This document shows, one piece after another, positions 8,444-18,087 of a stretch of DNA of 64,000 nt. The notes under the pieces were generated by a model. It did not search any database. It was given only the letters and a program-made list of their open reading frames with translations, and was not told the origin of the DNA. The stretch spans positions 1 through 64,000 of the forward strand of contig NC_022567.1 in assembly GCF_000478885.1 (NCBI RefSeq), in the 5' to 3' direction. The stretch is from Adlercreutzia equolifaciens DSM 19450. GTDB lineage: Bacteria; Actinomycetota; Coriobacteriia; Coriobacteriales; Eggerthellaceae. The translations under genes and the position numbers were made by a program. Position 1 is the stretch's first letter. Every line of letters begins with the position of its first letter.

Positions 8444-8449
8444 ATTATA
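8444..8449 (-). promoter_or_regulatory. -10 element of rlmN, possible leaderless start
   Basis: The minus strand reads TATAAT here, six bases before the rlmN start codon. With normal promoter geometry, transcription would begin at or next to the A of the ATG. No clear -35 hexamer is seen. Confidence 0.5.
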
Positions 8450-8509
8450 GACGGTGGCGTTGCTCTGATATACTGCCTCCAGAGATTTACCGTCTGGAAG
8501 GAATGCTCC

Positions 8510-9460
8510 ATGGCAGCAGTAGTTGAACCCGCAAAATGCCGCGTCGCCCTCTTAGCTGGAGGAACCAGTGGGGAACGCGAAATTTCCCTTGCATCGGGCA
8601 AAGGTGCCGGGGAGGCGCTTCGTGAAGCGGGGTTTATTGTTCAGGAGTTGGATCCGGCGAAGAAGGATCATTTGAAAAAGCTCATTGAGGAGCCCTTCGA
8701 CGTTGCCTTTCTCTGTCTTCACGGAAAAGGCGGCGAGGATGGCGTGCTCCAGGGATTTCTGGAAACGATCGGTCTTCCCTACACGGGACCAGGTGTGTGG
8801 TCAAGCGCGACGGCGATGAACAAGGCCCAATCCAAGCTCTTTTACCAGCGCGAAGGCATTGCTACCGCTCCCTATCAATATATCAAGAAAGGAGAGGAAT
8901 ATTCCGTTCATGAGCTTGCATTGGCTATGGGCGGAACCTGTGTCGTGAAACCGGCTACCGAAGGCAGCGCTTTGGGCATTTACATCGTGGAAGGCGAAGA
9001 AGCTATTGCTGATGCCATCGAGCGTGTGTTCGAAATTGACGAGCTTGTTGTCGTTGAGAAGTATATTCAAGGTACCGAGCTCACGGTTGCCGTGTTGGGA
9101 AGCAGGGATCCTTTCGCTTTACCTGTCATCGAGATTGTTCCTAAAGCTGACTTCTATGATTTTGAATCGAAATATGCGCCCGGCGGTTCGCAGCATATCT
9201 GCCCGGCACCTCTCGATGAGGAGAAAACCAAGCAAGTAATGGACGCCGCTGTCGGCGCCCATAAGGCATTGCAGTGCAGTGGCGTGTCGCGTTCCGATTT
9301 CATTCTCGACGAGGATGGCATCCCGTGGATTCTGGAGACCAATACCATCCCTGGCATGACGGCGACTTCGCTTCTTCCCGATGCGGCCCGGGCGGCAGGC
9401 ATCAGCTTCCCTGAGTTATGCACGAAGCTCATTGAATATGCTTTCGAGGAGGGAGAGTAA
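8510..9460 (+). CDS. ddl: D-alanine--D-alanine ligase
   Basis: Ddl makes the D-Ala-D-Ala dipeptide for peptidoglycan precursors using ATP. The 316-residue product begins with an N-terminal subdomain carrying LLAGGTSGEREISLASG, followed by an ATP-grasp fold with VVKPATEGSALGI, the substrate residue segment GVSRSDF, and the ending ETNTIPGMT. ATG at 8510 is selected because GGAAGGA lies seven bases upstream; the open frame extends further left but overlaps rlmN on the opposite strand. A TATACT -10 candidate sits at 8469-8474. Length is typical. Confidence 0.95.
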   Translation: MAAVVEPAKCRVALLAGGTSGEREISLASGKGAGEALREAGFIVQELDPAKKDHLKKLIEEPFDVAFLCLHGKGGEDGVLQGFLETIGLPYTGPGVWSSATAMNKAQSKLFYQREGIATAPYQYIKKGEEYSVHELALAMGGTCVVKPATEGSALGIYIVEGEEAIADAIERVFEIDELVVVEKYIQGTELTVAVLGSRDPFALPVIEIVPKADFYDFESKYAPGGSQHICPAPLDEEKTKQVMDAAVGAHKALQCSGVSRSDFILDEDGIPWILETNTIPGMTATSLLPDAARAAGISFPELCTKLIEYAFEEGE

Positions 9461-9472
9461 GCGCTTGCGGCC

Positions 9473-9500
9473 GAGGGGCGACCAAGGTCGCCCCCTACGG
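9473..9500. repeat. Dispersed palindromic repeat, copy 1
   Basis: The core GGGGCGACCAAGGTCGCCCC is a near-perfect palindrome followed by CTACGG. The same family recurs in at least eight other intergenic sites of this window. It lies between convergent ddl and the next gene. Confidence 0.8.
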
Positions 9501-9511
9501 TTACCGATTAG

Positions 9512-9545
9512 ATAACTAAAACAAGTGTTCTCGTTTTAGAACACT
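9512..9545 (-). terminator. Terminator overlapping the stop of the 9536 gene
   Basis: AGTGTTCT (9524-9531) and AGAACACT (9538-9545) form an 8-bp stem with a six-base loop; read on the minus strand it is followed by TGTTTTAGTT. The stem overlaps the stop codon of the minus-strand gene. Confidence 0.6.
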
Positions 9546-10174
9546 CCGCAAGATTTCAGGCCGATGATGATGGCGGCAACGAGGGCAAGGAGAAAGGCCC
9601 AGCTGAGAATATAGCAACCTTTATTGCCCGTGCGTCCAGCCTCCACGAGGCCGTCGATGAACCCTCGGCGCGTTTTGAGCAGCGCCATGCCTCGTTGTTT
9701 CTCGGGGAGAGGCTCGCGCTCGCTCGGAAGCCATGTGCCGTTCGAATTGATGATCTCGTCGACAGCTGGCCCCTTCAACGCCAGCTTCGGGCGAATGCCC
9801 TTACCGATAAGCCCGCAGACGCCGTCGATGAACTGGTTGAATTCTTCTGCGTAATGGGGGCTGTACCCGACAACTGCGGCTTGTCCCCAATATTCACCTG
9901 GCTCAGGTGTTTCCGTGAAGGCGACAAAGGAGAGGATTCCCACGAGTTCCAGACCTTCCGCTGCAAACAGGCTCAGTTCGCGTGAGAAACTGTCGTCGAA
10001 GTAACCGATAGTTTCGTTGAACTTGTTGATAAGCCAAGCGCGATGGACACCCTCGTCCATAGTGAGATTGATGCGGTATCGGTCTCCCACGAGGGTGTTG
10101 GAACCCATAAGCACCGCCGCATCTTTCTTTGAGACCGTTCGAAATGTTTGATATGTACCGAAATACCGTTCCAT
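9536..10174 (-). CDS. Uncharacterised tail-anchored membrane protein
   Basis: I do not recognise a family. The 212-residue product starts MERYFGTYQTFRTVSKKDA after a GGAGAGA ribosome site; a longer frame exists upstream but lacks one. The body looks globular and soluble, with GDRYRINLTMDEGVHRAWL and a Tyr/Gly-rich middle. The last 30 residues hold one hydrophobic helix (SWAFLLALVAAIIIGL), so the protein is probably anchored by its C-terminus with the bulk in the cytoplasm. It is convergent with ddl and divergent from the helicase gene at 10316. Confidence 0.75.
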   Translation of the reverse strand: MERYFGTYQTFRTVSKKDAAVLMGSNTLVGDRYRINLTMDEGVHRAWLINKFNETIGYFDDSFSRELSLFAAEGLELVGILSFVAFTETPEPGEYWGQAAVVGYSPHYAEEFNQFIDGVCGLIGKGIRPKLALKGPAVDEIINSNGTWLPSEREPLPEKQRGMALLKTRRGFIDGLVEAGRTGNKGCYILSWAFLLALVAAIIIGLKSCGVF

Positions 10175-10315
10175 GAATATTCTCTCCGCCCTGGCTGATA
10201 CAATACCGTGAGTTGTCGAGAACACCATAACCGAGCCCGATGAATCAGGGAACACTCGCTAGGCCGAGGTTCCTTTTTTTCACCACCAAGGGCGCCGCGA
10301 AAGATAGGCTGCGCT

Positions 10316-13285
10316 ATGTCACGTGACACCACCCCCCTCGAAAGACAGCTGAAGAACTTTATCAGCGACGGAACGCCGTCGGAGATTATCGCGCGCTACG
10401 AGTCGCTGCCCGAACGGGCCCAAAAGAGCGATTTTGGCCGGTTCGATAATAATGTCGTTGTTTTGGATACGGAAACCACGGGATTCTCTCTCGCCCATGA
10501 TGAGTTGACGCAGATTGCAGCGGCACGGGTGGAAAACGGCGAGATTGTCGACTGGTTCGTTACCTTCGTGAACCCGGGAAAGCCCATTCCTGAGGATGTT
10601 GCCCATCTCACCGATATTCACGATGAGGATGTGGCTGACGCTCCCTCGGCGTCCGAGGCCCTAGCCGATCTGGCCGCTTTCGTAGGAGACGCCGTCGTCG
10701 TGGCCCATAATGCCGAGTTCGACCGCAATTTCACGACGAAGCATCCGACGGGCTATCCGCTGCTCGAGAACACTTGGGTCGATTCCCTCGATTTGTCCCG
10801 CATCGCGCTGCCCCGCATGAAATCCCATCGACTCATCGATCTCGTGAAGGCCTTCGGTGCTCCTCGGTCAACGCATCGGGCTGATGAAGATGTGGCGGCG
10901 ACCTGTGCCCTCCTGCGTATTCTGCTTGCTGCTGTGGAAGCCATGCCGACTATGTTGCTGCGGGAAATCGCCTCTATGGCGGAACCGAACGATTGGCCAA
11001 CGGTTGTGGTGTTCAAGTATTTTGCCGAGCGCGCGGTTGAGACGAGCGAGGAGAAACCGCTTCCTTTCTCGCTGCGCACCCTGCGTCGCGAACGTGTAGG
11101 AAAAACCGATCTAAGACCGCTCGTGGATGCCGATGAAATCGCCGCCGATCCAGGACGATCTCTCTTGCTCCCCACGGCCGATGCTGTGGCCCAAGCGTTC
11201 ACCGCTGAGGGCGTAGTAGGTTCCCTGTACGAAGAGTACGAGCAGCGCGGCGAGCAAGTGGCTATGGCCGAGGCAGTGCGCAATGCGTTTGCCCGATCGC
11301 GCAATCTTATGGTGGAGGCAGGAACAGGCGTGGGCAAATCCATGGCCTATCTTTTGCCGGCAGCCATCATTGCCCGAGATAACGGTATTAATGTCGGCGT
11401 AGCTACTAAGACGAACGCTCTCCTCGACCAACTGGTCTATCATGAGCTTCCCGCTCTTTCGGAGGAGCTCGGTGCCGACCTCACCTATGCTGCTCTCAAG
11501 GGGTTCTCCCATTATCCCTGTCTGCACAAGGTGGAGCGCCTCGTTGTGGAAGGCCCCGGCATGCGCACCGTGGGGAAGGAGCAAAAACCTCAGGCTCCGG
11601 CCCTTGCCGCCTTGCTTTCCTTCATTGAGCAGACGGCTTACGACGACATCGACGGCCTGAAGATCGACTACCGCACGCTGCCGCGCTGGATGATCACCAC
11701 CACGAGCCACGATTGCCTGCGTCGCAAATGCCCGTTCTTCGGCACGTCCTGCTTCGTCCACGGTTCGCGCCGCAAGGCCGAGGCCGCCAATATCGTCGTT
11801 ACCAACCATAGCCTCCTGTTCTGCGATCTTGCCGCCGACGGAGGCTTGCTCCCGCCCATCCGCTATTGGGTGGTGGATGAGGCACACAGCGCCGAAAGCG
11901 AGGCACGGCGCGCATTTTCCCTTGAGTTGGCAGAGGAAGACATTCTCTCCCTCGCGCGCCGCGTAGCTTCCGAGGAATCTCGGCGCAACGTCTTCGTGCG
12001 GGCGGAGCGCACCGTTGTCATGCCGGGCAATGAATCCTCGACGACGCTGTTCTATGGGCTCACGGGGAAGGCGCGCCGTGCGGGCGCTGAATTCGGCGAA
12101 GCGGCCCAGGCGTTCTGCAAGGCGCTGCCCGACCTGTTCTTCTATGACACCAATAAGCGCTCGAAGGGCTACGAGACGGTGGATCTTTGGTTGAATGACG
12201 AGATTCGCCACGGCTCTCTCTTCCAAAACATTGCCCGTCTTGGTCGCGCCATGGCCGAGCGCGCCGAGAAGATGGTGACGGTTTGCCAGGAACTCGTGGG
12301 TTATTTGGAGGACGTTGAAGGCGCCGCCGTCATTCAGCGCGAAATTGCCTCCATTGCGATGGAGATGAAGGAGATCATTCAGAACGTCGAGGTCATCTGC
12401 ACGCAATGTCCCGAGCGCTATGTGTATGCGGCGAGCTTAAGTCGCAAGACCGATCGTCCGCAGAACAAGCTGGAGGCCTTGCTCGTATCGGTGGGGGAGA
12501 CGCTGAACGAGACCTTGTATGCGCGGACCCATTCGGTGGTTTATGCGTCGGCCACGCTGACCGTTGACGGCAGCTTCAACAGCTTCTCCCAGGCCATGGG
12601 GCTGAACGAGAGCGAGTTTTCCGTTGCCGACGAGCTGCTGCTTGCCTCAAGCTACGACTTCGACAATCAGATGGTTGTCTATGTTGTCAACGATATGCCC
12701 GAACCCAATGATCCGAGTTATCTCGGTGCTCTGCAGCGCCTGCTCATCGACGCTCACCGTGCCCAGAACGGGTCGATGCTCACCCTGTTCACGAATCGCC
12801 GCGAAATGGAGAAGTGCTTCGAAGAGGTGCAGCCGGCTCTGAAGGGAGACGATTTGCGCGTCGTGTGCCAGAAGTGGGGCGTGTCGGTGAAGGGCCTGCG
12901 CGATGACTTCCTCGCCGACGAGCATTTGTCCCTTTTCGCCCTAAAGAGCTTCTGGGAAGGATTCGATGCGCCGGGCGCCACGCTGAAGGGTGTCGTGATA
13001 CCGAAATTGCCCTTCTCGAAGCCGACGGATCCCCTTTCTTGCGAACGGGCCGCTCGTGACGATGCCGCCTGGCGGCGCTATGTCCTGCCAGCGGCAGTGT
13101 TGGAAACGAAGCAGGCAGCAGGCCGTCTTATTCGCAAAGCTGATGACCGGGGCATTCTGATCCTTGCGGACAAGCGTCTTATTACGAAGGGCTACGGCAA
13201 GACGTTCCTGAGATCACTTCCCAGCCAGAATATCCGATTCCTATCGGCGGCTCAGATCGTCGACGAGATAGCAGCGCGCCGCTAG
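10316..13285 (+). CDS. dinG: DnaQ-type exonuclease fused to DinG-family helicase
   Basis: The 989-residue protein joins a 3'-5' exonuclease domain of the DnaQ/epsilon type to an XPD-like DinG helicase, as in Bacillus-type DinG proteins. The exonuclease half shows Exo I VLDTETTGF (Asp51, Glu53), Exo II VVAHNAEFDRNF and Exo III with HRADEDVAA. The helicase has Walker A EAGTGVGKS (about 335-343), a DEAH-type box VVDEAHS, and a C-terminal motif region SFWEGFDAPG. Cysteines in CLRRKCPFFGTSC could ligate an iron-sulfur cluster, as in XPD relatives. A role in repair or resolution of DNA/RNA structures is likely. No clear ribosome site precedes the ATG. Confidence 0.9.
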   Translation: MSRDTTPLERQLKNFISDGTPSEIIARYESLPERAQKSDFGRFDNNVVVLDTETTGFSLAHDELTQIAAARVENGEIVDWFVTFVNPGKPIPEDVAHLTDIHDEDVADAPSASEALADLAAFVGDAVVVAHNAEFDRNFTTKHPTGYPLLENTWVDSLDLSRIALPRMKSHRLIDLVKAFGAPRSTHRADEDVAATCALLRILLAAVEAMPTMLLREIASMAEPNDWPTVVVFKYFAERAVETSEEKPLPFSLRTLRRERVGKTDLRPLVDADEIAADPGRSLLLPTADAVAQAFTAEGVVGSLYEEYEQRGEQVAMAEAVRNAFARSRNLMVEAGTGVGKSMAYLLPAAIIARDNGINVGVATKTNALLDQLVYHELPALSEELGADLTYAALKGFSHYPCLHKVERLVVEGPGMRTVGKEQKPQAPALAALLSFIEQTAYDDIDGLKIDYRTLPRWMITTTSHDCLRRKCPFFGTSCFVHGSRRKAEAANIVVTNHSLLFCDLAADGGLLPPIRYWVVDEAHSAESEARRAFSLELAEEDILSLARRVASEESRRNVFVRAERTVVMPGNESSTTLFYGLTGKARRAGAEFGEAAQAFCKALPDLFFYDTNKRSKGYETVDLWLNDEIRHGSLFQNIARLGRAMAERAEKMVTVCQELVGYLEDVEGAAVIQREIASIAMEMKEIIQNVEVICTQCPERYVYAASLSRKTDRPQNKLEALLVSVGETLNETLYARTHSVVYASATLTVDGSFNSFSQAMGLNESEFSVADELLLASSYDFDNQMVVYVVNDMPEPNDPSYLGALQRLLIDAHRAQNGSMLTLFTNRREMEKCFEEVQPALKGDDLRVVCQKWGVSVKGLRDDFLADEHLSLFALKSFWEGFDAPGATLKGVVIPKLPFSKPTDPLSCERAARDDAAWRRYVLPAAVLETKQAAGRLIRKADDRGILILADKRLITKGYGKTFLRSLPSQNIRFLSAAQIVDEIAARR

Positions 13286-13300
13286 GGGAGCATTCTGGTT

Positions 13301-14536
13301 ATGGCAGCGAAGAGGGCGCATCATCCGATGCACATAAAGCGGCGCACGCGGGGGTCTTCCAACGAGATTTCCTTCAGCGTGCTCGATGCCGCCCGTGAGG
13401 CTCGCGATGCCGAGGAGCGCGATCGGCGCGAGGGAGGCTCGGGCGGCCCTTCTCTTTTCACATTGGGGAAAGGGAAGAAGCCTCGGCCAACACCGGTCAA
13501 AGGGCAGTCCATCGTCTTGTCTGGCGAAGCTCCCGCATCTCCATCAGCCTCTTCTTCCGCTGTTGATAGAAAAATGAGGGGCATCGTGCCCGTGTTCGTG
13601 GTGGTGTGCGCCCTTTTGGTCATCACGCTGGTGGGCGGCCAAGCTCTTATGTCGATGAGGGAGCAGCAGAAGTCTCTGCTTGATACCCTGAATGATCAGG
13701 TCGACATCATCAAGAGCTGCGATGAATCCCTTCTTCCCTTTGACGAACTGGTTATTGAACAGTGCGATGCCAAGCGCCTTTCCCCCTCGGCGACGGGAGA
13801 CGCCGCGCCTTCCGCAGAAGCGCTGAACGAGGGGTATCGTGCCGTTGTCGCGGAGATCGCCCCGATGAGAGCCCAGTTAGAGGACTCTATCGCATCCATG
13901 GAGACGCTGCAGTCGTCGCTGAGCGACAATGACGATAAGGAGGCGGCCTCTCAGGTGGTGACGGCCGCTCGCTCGCGCCTTAATATGCTGGATGCGGGGG
14001 TCAGTATCATCGAGGAGTCGATGATGGCGACAGAGGCGTTCCTCAAAGCCCGATCGGGGTGGAATGCCGTGATAAACGCCGATGCGGCTATTCGTGAAGC
14101 CACGGCGTTGGCTGAAGAGATGAGCAAGGAGAACATTCTTGCCTCGCAGGCTAAGGGCAACGAGGCTCTGGCGTTTTTGGCAGAGGCTCAACAGGATTTC
14201 TCTCAAGCCGAAGCGGCCTATCCCGGCCTCGATTTGTCGGCCTTTAAAGCCTACGTGGCTAAAAGAATAGAATCGCAGCAGGCAGCCCTTGCTGCCGACG
14301 AGGCCTATCTTTCCCGCAACAAGGAAGAGCTCGAGGCTCAGAACAGCCGCTATAACGCGTTGGAGGAGGAAGCGGCCGCCTTGGCCCAAAAACTCGGGGA
14401 AGATGACCCGGAGCAAATCGTTGCTCTTCGATTCTACGAGGAGATCGAGGCCGACCAGGGCGCCTATGAAGCCGAGCGCCTAAAAGCGGGAAATGCTGAC
14501 GCCTTTCTTCGTGAATATCTCGGAACGGCCTCGTAA
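13301..14536 (+). CDS. Uncharacterised membrane-anchored coiled-coil protein
   Basis: No family is recognised. The 411-residue product has a basic, Ser/Pro-rich cytoplasmic N-terminus (about 1-90), one transmembrane helix (IVPVFVVVCALLVITLV, about 92-108), and a long extracytoplasmic helical region rich in Ala, Glu and Gln, with heptad-like patterns up to the C-terminus. It starts 15 bases after the helicase stop and is probably co-transcribed with it and with the large protein downstream. A structural or envelope role is a guess. Confidence 0.75.
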   Translation: MAAKRAHHPMHIKRRTRGSSNEISFSVLDAAREARDAEERDRREGGSGGPSLFTLGKGKKPRPTPVKGQSIVLSGEAPASPSASSSAVDRKMRGIVPVFVVVCALLVITLVGGQALMSMREQQKSLLDTLNDQVDIIKSCDESLLPFDELVIEQCDAKRLSPSATGDAAPSAEALNEGYRAVVAEIAPMRAQLEDSIASMETLQSSLSDNDDKEAASQVVTAARSRLNMLDAGVSIIEESMMATEAFLKARSGWNAVINADAAIREATALAEEMSKENILASQAKGNEALAFLAEAQQDFSQAEAAYPGLDLSAFKAYVAKRIESQQAALAADEAYLSRNKEELEAQNSRYNALEEEAAALAQKLGEDDPEQIVALRFYEEIEADQGAYEAERLKAGNADAFLREYLGTAS

Positions 14537-14597
14537 TGGCGTATACTTACGATAATTATGTCCATAGAACCCTCTTCACCGAGGAAAGGCAACGTAC

Positions 14598-17500
14598 ATG
14601 GCCGAATTGAACGAACATGTCGCATATCTGTCTCAGGAGATCGGCCCCCGGCCGGCGGGTACTGAGGAAGAACAGCGTGCGGCTCTTTACATAAGTGAGC
14701 AATTTTCCGCCGAGGCCGGTCTGACGACTGCTATGGAAGACTTCCAGTGCAACCCCGACAGCTCGCTTCCTCGAACGCTGTGCAGTGGTGTGGCAGTATT
14801 GGTGACGCTGGTGGCAACGATTGTTGGGGCGCTGGCTGTTCCCGCCATCGTGGTGTCCCTCATCTGCGCTGCGTTGGCAGCTGCTGAGGTGTTCGATAAG
14901 CCGGTGCTTTCGCGGCTTTTGAACCGTGGTGTGAGTCAGAACGTCGTCGCGCGCTACCTGCCTGCGAAATCGCCGACGCGAGCGAGTCGGAGACGCAAGG
15001 TGATCGTGGTGGCGAACTACGATAGCGGTAAGGTGCGACGCGATTTGAACGGCGCGATGCCGGCGGTGCTCCCCATCCTTTATTGGGTTGAGCTGGCGAT
15101 GCTGGTGGTCATGCCGCTGCTTTTGGCGATTCGAATGGTGCTCGCTCCCGACGGCACCGTGCTTGTGGTGTTCAACGTCCTTCTGGCTGTTGCCATGGTG
15201 ATAGCGGTTTTGCCGGTTGCGTCGTTTCTGCTTGAGAAGTTCGCGAACTACAACGAGGGCGCAAACTGCAACGCCGCAGGAGTGGCAGTGCTTTTGGAAG
15301 TCGCCTCTCGCGTCGCTGCCGCTCGGGATCTTCCCGATGCGCCCGAGCCAACGGTTCATGGCGAGGCGGCCGCCGTGTCGGCGGGACTTGTTCCCGAGGG
15401 TGCGGAGATTGTCTACCATACGGGGAATACTTCCGAGGATTTGGGAACCTCCATGGAGTCGGCTGCCGAGCGCCTGGCGGCCGCCAAAGCTGCCGTAGCG
15501 GCGTTGTCGGGGAAACCGGTGTCTGCAACGCCTGCTGAGGTGGCAACAGAGGATGAATCTCCGGCGAAGGGAGAGGAAAACGGTACCGTGGAGGTTTCTC
15601 CGGAAGAGAGCTTAGCTCCATCCTCTGCCGTGGCCGTCGTCCCTGTTGCTGCTCCTGCCTACGTGGCGCCTGCTGAGCATCAAGTGCCTGAATGGTTCAA
15701 AAAGGGTCAGGAGCAAGCCAAGAAGCCTGCTAAGGAAAAGCCCGTGCAGCGGTCGCGGTATGCCACGGCTTTGGAGCGGGCCGAGGAAGAGATTAACGCG
15801 CGCGAAGAACACGAGCGTCGCAACCTCGACGAGCTTTCCGAGCGTATGCGTGTTATGCGCGCTTCAGTGCAGGCGGCTTCGGCAGCGGCTGGCGCAACAC
15901 CCACCGAGATTATGGACAGTGTGGTTGCGGACGAGAGCTCCGATGAGATTTCTGCTTCGCCTTCTGCGTCGGCTGTTAATGAAGAGGCATTGCCCTCGTC
16001 GGCCCCGGTATTGCCAGCCATTGAGGTGCCGGCGGTTGAGGCCGATCAATTGCCGTCTCCTTCGAACAACACGGTCTCCGCGATGTTGGCCGACATTCCC
16101 GCCATCGCATCCGAGCCGGCCTCTTCGGAAACCGGGACGTCTGCCTCGAAGCCTGTCGTGCCTGCTGTACCGGCTGTACCTGTTGTGCCCCAGCCGACCG
16201 ATGACCCCGATGTGACGGTGCGAGATGGCCAGCGTCCGTTGACGGGCGCCACTGTGGCGGTTCCTCCCATTGATCTTTCGACGCCTGATGCTTCTGCTGC
16301 GCCTGCGGGCGGGCAGCGCGTGGTGGTGCCCTCGGTGGGAGAAGTGGCCGAGAATCCGGCTCCAGCTCCGGCCGCTGCCCCCCGCCGGCGCCGTGCTATT
16401 ACGCTGCCCAATATCGGCATCTCCCAAGAGCTTCCGCGCATCTCCATGGATGATTGCCAGCAAGCCGCTCCTCTTTCAGAGGATCGCCCCGAGCATGATG
16501 GTCGCGTGCATGACTTGAGCGCCGTCATCCCCTCGGTGACGACGCCCGAGCCGTCGCCGGCCGTTTCAGGCACGCGGGAAGCGGCGCTGCTCGACGCGCT
16601 GCCGTCTTTGGGAAGGACGACAACGACGACTGATCCAGCGCTTTCCGGCAGCATCAGTCTTGCGGGCACGTTTTCTTCTATGGGGGCGACGGGAGCGGCC
16701 GCGCCTATCGGCGATGAGCTTTTGGAGAATGCCTCCGAGAACGATATGTATGTCGAAGATGTTGATGACTCTGCTTATGTGGAGCAGATCACCGAGACGG
16801 GAGCCATGGCTGGTCCTGGTTATGTGGAGATGCCCAAGAGCCGCTTCGGCGGTATCTTCGGCAAATTCCGCCGCAAGAAGCGTGAGGAAGCATCCAGTCC
16901 GCAGGAATGGCTCGATGTCGAGGAGAGCTTCGATGCCCGCGAAGTTGGAGCAGCGCGCGGCGGCTGGGAGAGTTTCCGCGAAGAAGGCGATATCCAGGCT
17001 TACGACGAAGAGTATTTGGACGCCGACGCAACGACAGCGTTTTCTCCCGAATTTGACGACGATTTTGCCGAGGACGGCTTCGATGCACCTCGCTCTTCGC
17101 ATCGCCGCGGCCGCCATTTCGAGGGTGGGGCGTTCTCCCGTGATCAATTTGACGATGAGTCCGAAGGCGAAGAAAACCAGACAAGTGCCGCCGATCCGTC
17201 CAGTGTGTTCGGTGAAGGCCTGCCCGCCGATTTCGTCTTTGAGCCGACGCCGGAAATCGAGCAGATCGAGCAGTTCCACAGCGACCGCATCGATATGGAA
17301 GTGTGGTTCGTGGCGCTCGGATCCGAACTTGCCGGCAATGGCGGCATGAAAGCGTTTATGGCTGCTCATGAGGCTGAGCTCAAGGGCGCGCTTATCGTGG
17401 AGCTGGAGGCGTTGGGTGCCGGCGAGCTGACGCTGATCGACAAAGAGGGCACCTATGTTCCCAAGAAGGCCTCGAGCCGCATGAAGCGCTTGGTTCGCAA

Positions 17501-17726
17501 GGCCGGTCAGGCCACCGGGCTGAAAGTGCCCGAGGCTACGATGGAGTGGCGCAACAGCGCATCGGCCTACGCCTTGAAGCACGGCCAGCAGGCCCTGCAT
17601 TTGGCGGGCATGGATGGCAGAAAGCCGGCATTCTTCGCCGAAGAGGACGATGTCATTGAAAACATCGACAACGACATGTTAGCCTTGAACAGCGATTTTG
17701 TCATGGAAGTGCTCAAACATATCTAG
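14598..17726 (+). CDS. Degenerate M28-like peptidase with a very long disordered insert
   Basis: The N-terminus (EIGPRPAGTEEEQRAALYI, about 15-33) and the segments VIVVANYDSG and GANCNAAGVAVLLEVASR resemble the M28 aminopeptidase fold. However the usual metal ligand His is Asn140, the GAND aspartate is Cys224, and the later Glu-Glu pair reads SE. Two transmembrane clusters (about 62-98 and 155-212) interrupt the fold. Residues from about 245 to 880 are Pro/Ala/Ser/Glu-rich and look disordered, after which the last 160 residues return to peptidase-like sequence. The protein is therefore probably non-catalytic and membrane-bound. A ribosome site GAGGAAAGG precedes the ATG. Function unknown. Confidence 0.7.
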   Translation: MAELNEHVAYLSQEIGPRPAGTEEEQRAALYISEQFSAEAGLTTAMEDFQCNPDSSLPRTLCSGVAVLVTLVATIVGALAVPAIVVSLICAALAAAEVFDKPVLSRLLNRGVSQNVVARYLPAKSPTRASRRRKVIVVANYDSGKVRRDLNGAMPAVLPILYWVELAMLVVMPLLLAIRMVLAPDGTVLVVFNVLLAVAMVIAVLPVASFLLEKFANYNEGANCNAAGVAVLLEVASRVAAARDLPDAPEPTVHGEAAAVSAGLVPEGAEIVYHTGNTSEDLGTSMESAAERLAAAKAAVAALSGKPVSATPAEVATEDESPAKGEENGTVEVSPEESLAPSSAVAVVPVAAPAYVAPAEHQVPEWFKKGQEQAKKPAKEKPVQRSRYATALERAEEEINAREEHERRNLDELSERMRVMRASVQAASAAAGATPTEIMDSVVADESSDEISASPSASAVNEEALPSSAPVLPAIEVPAVEADQLPSPSNNTVSAMLADIPAIASEPASSETGTSASKPVVPAVPAVPVVPQPTDDPDVTVRDGQRPLTGATVAVPPIDLSTPDASAAPAGGQRVVVPSVGEVAENPAPAPAAAPRRRRAITLPNIGISQELPRISMDDCQQAAPLSEDRPEHDGRVHDLSAVIPSVTTPEPSPAVSGTREAALLDALPSLGRTTTTTDPALSGSISLAGTFSSMGATGAAAPIGDELLENASENDMYVEDVDDSAYVEQITETGAMAGPGYVEMPKSRFGGIFGKFRRKKREEASSPQEWLDVEESFDAREVGAARGGWESFREEGDIQAYDEEYLDADATTAFSPEFDDDFAEDGFDAPRSSHRRGRHFEGGAFSRDQFDDESEGEENQTSAADPSSVFGEGLPADFVFEPTPEIEQIEQFHSDRIDMEVWFVALGSELAGNGGMKAFMAAHEAELKGALIVELEALGAGELTLIDKEGTYVPKKASSRMKRLVRKAGQATGLKVPEATMEWRNSASAYALKHGQQALHLAGMDGRKPAFFAEEDDVIENIDNDMLALNSDFVMEVLKHI

Positions 17727-17745
17727 CGACGAAATCCAGATATCC

Positions 17746-17821
17746 GCCCCCGTAGCTCAGCGGATAGAGCGTCGGTTTCCTAAACCGTGCGTCGGAGGTT
17801 CGAGTCCTCTCGGGGGCGCCA
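17746..17821 (+). tRNA. tRNA-Arg (anticodon CCU)
   Basis: The 76-base gene folds as a cloverleaf: acceptor GCCCCCG paired with CGGGGGC, D-arm with AGCGGATAGA, anticodon loop TTCCTAA giving CCU, and T-loop GTTCGAGTC. The CCA end is encoded. Base pair 27-43 is a mismatch. It is followed by a strong terminator. Confidence 0.95.
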
Positions 17822-17831
17822 TGATGTGAAC

Positions 17832-17857
17832 GGCGGAGCTTCGGCTCCGCCTTTTTT
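17832..17857 (+). terminator. Rho-independent terminator after tRNA-Arg
   Basis: GGCGGAGC-TTCG-GCTCCGCC (17832-17851) is a perfect stem closed by a TTCG tetraloop, followed by six T residues. Confidence 0.92.
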
Positions 17858-18087
17858 GCGACGCCCATACGGTCGGCGCGAGGAACGAAACGGGACATTC
17901 CCGCGTCATTTTTACGGTTCGCTTGGTTTACCATGGCCCCAGCGACCGAGGCAATGTGTGCTTACCGTGATGGAGAAATGCAGGTTCAACCGCAGCGGGG
18001 AAAGCTCTGCTAAGATAGCAAGGCTATTCCTGCTCCGGTGTGTGCCTTCACCAGCCCGGAGCCGTAAAGTCCAAAGGAGGTGAGCTG
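17858..18087. other. Intergenic leader before the rpsF operon
   Basis: About 230 bases between the tRNA terminator and rpsF contain no supported gene. The right end carries a strong ribosome site (AAAGGAGGTGA) for rpsF; the leader may contain an autoregulatory element for S6/S18, but none could be identified with confidence. Confidence 0.4.

Noticed and set aside
11111..12406. Long minus-strand frame opposite the DinG-type helicase
   Set aside because: Antisense shadow of a certain gene, with no domain or start signal.
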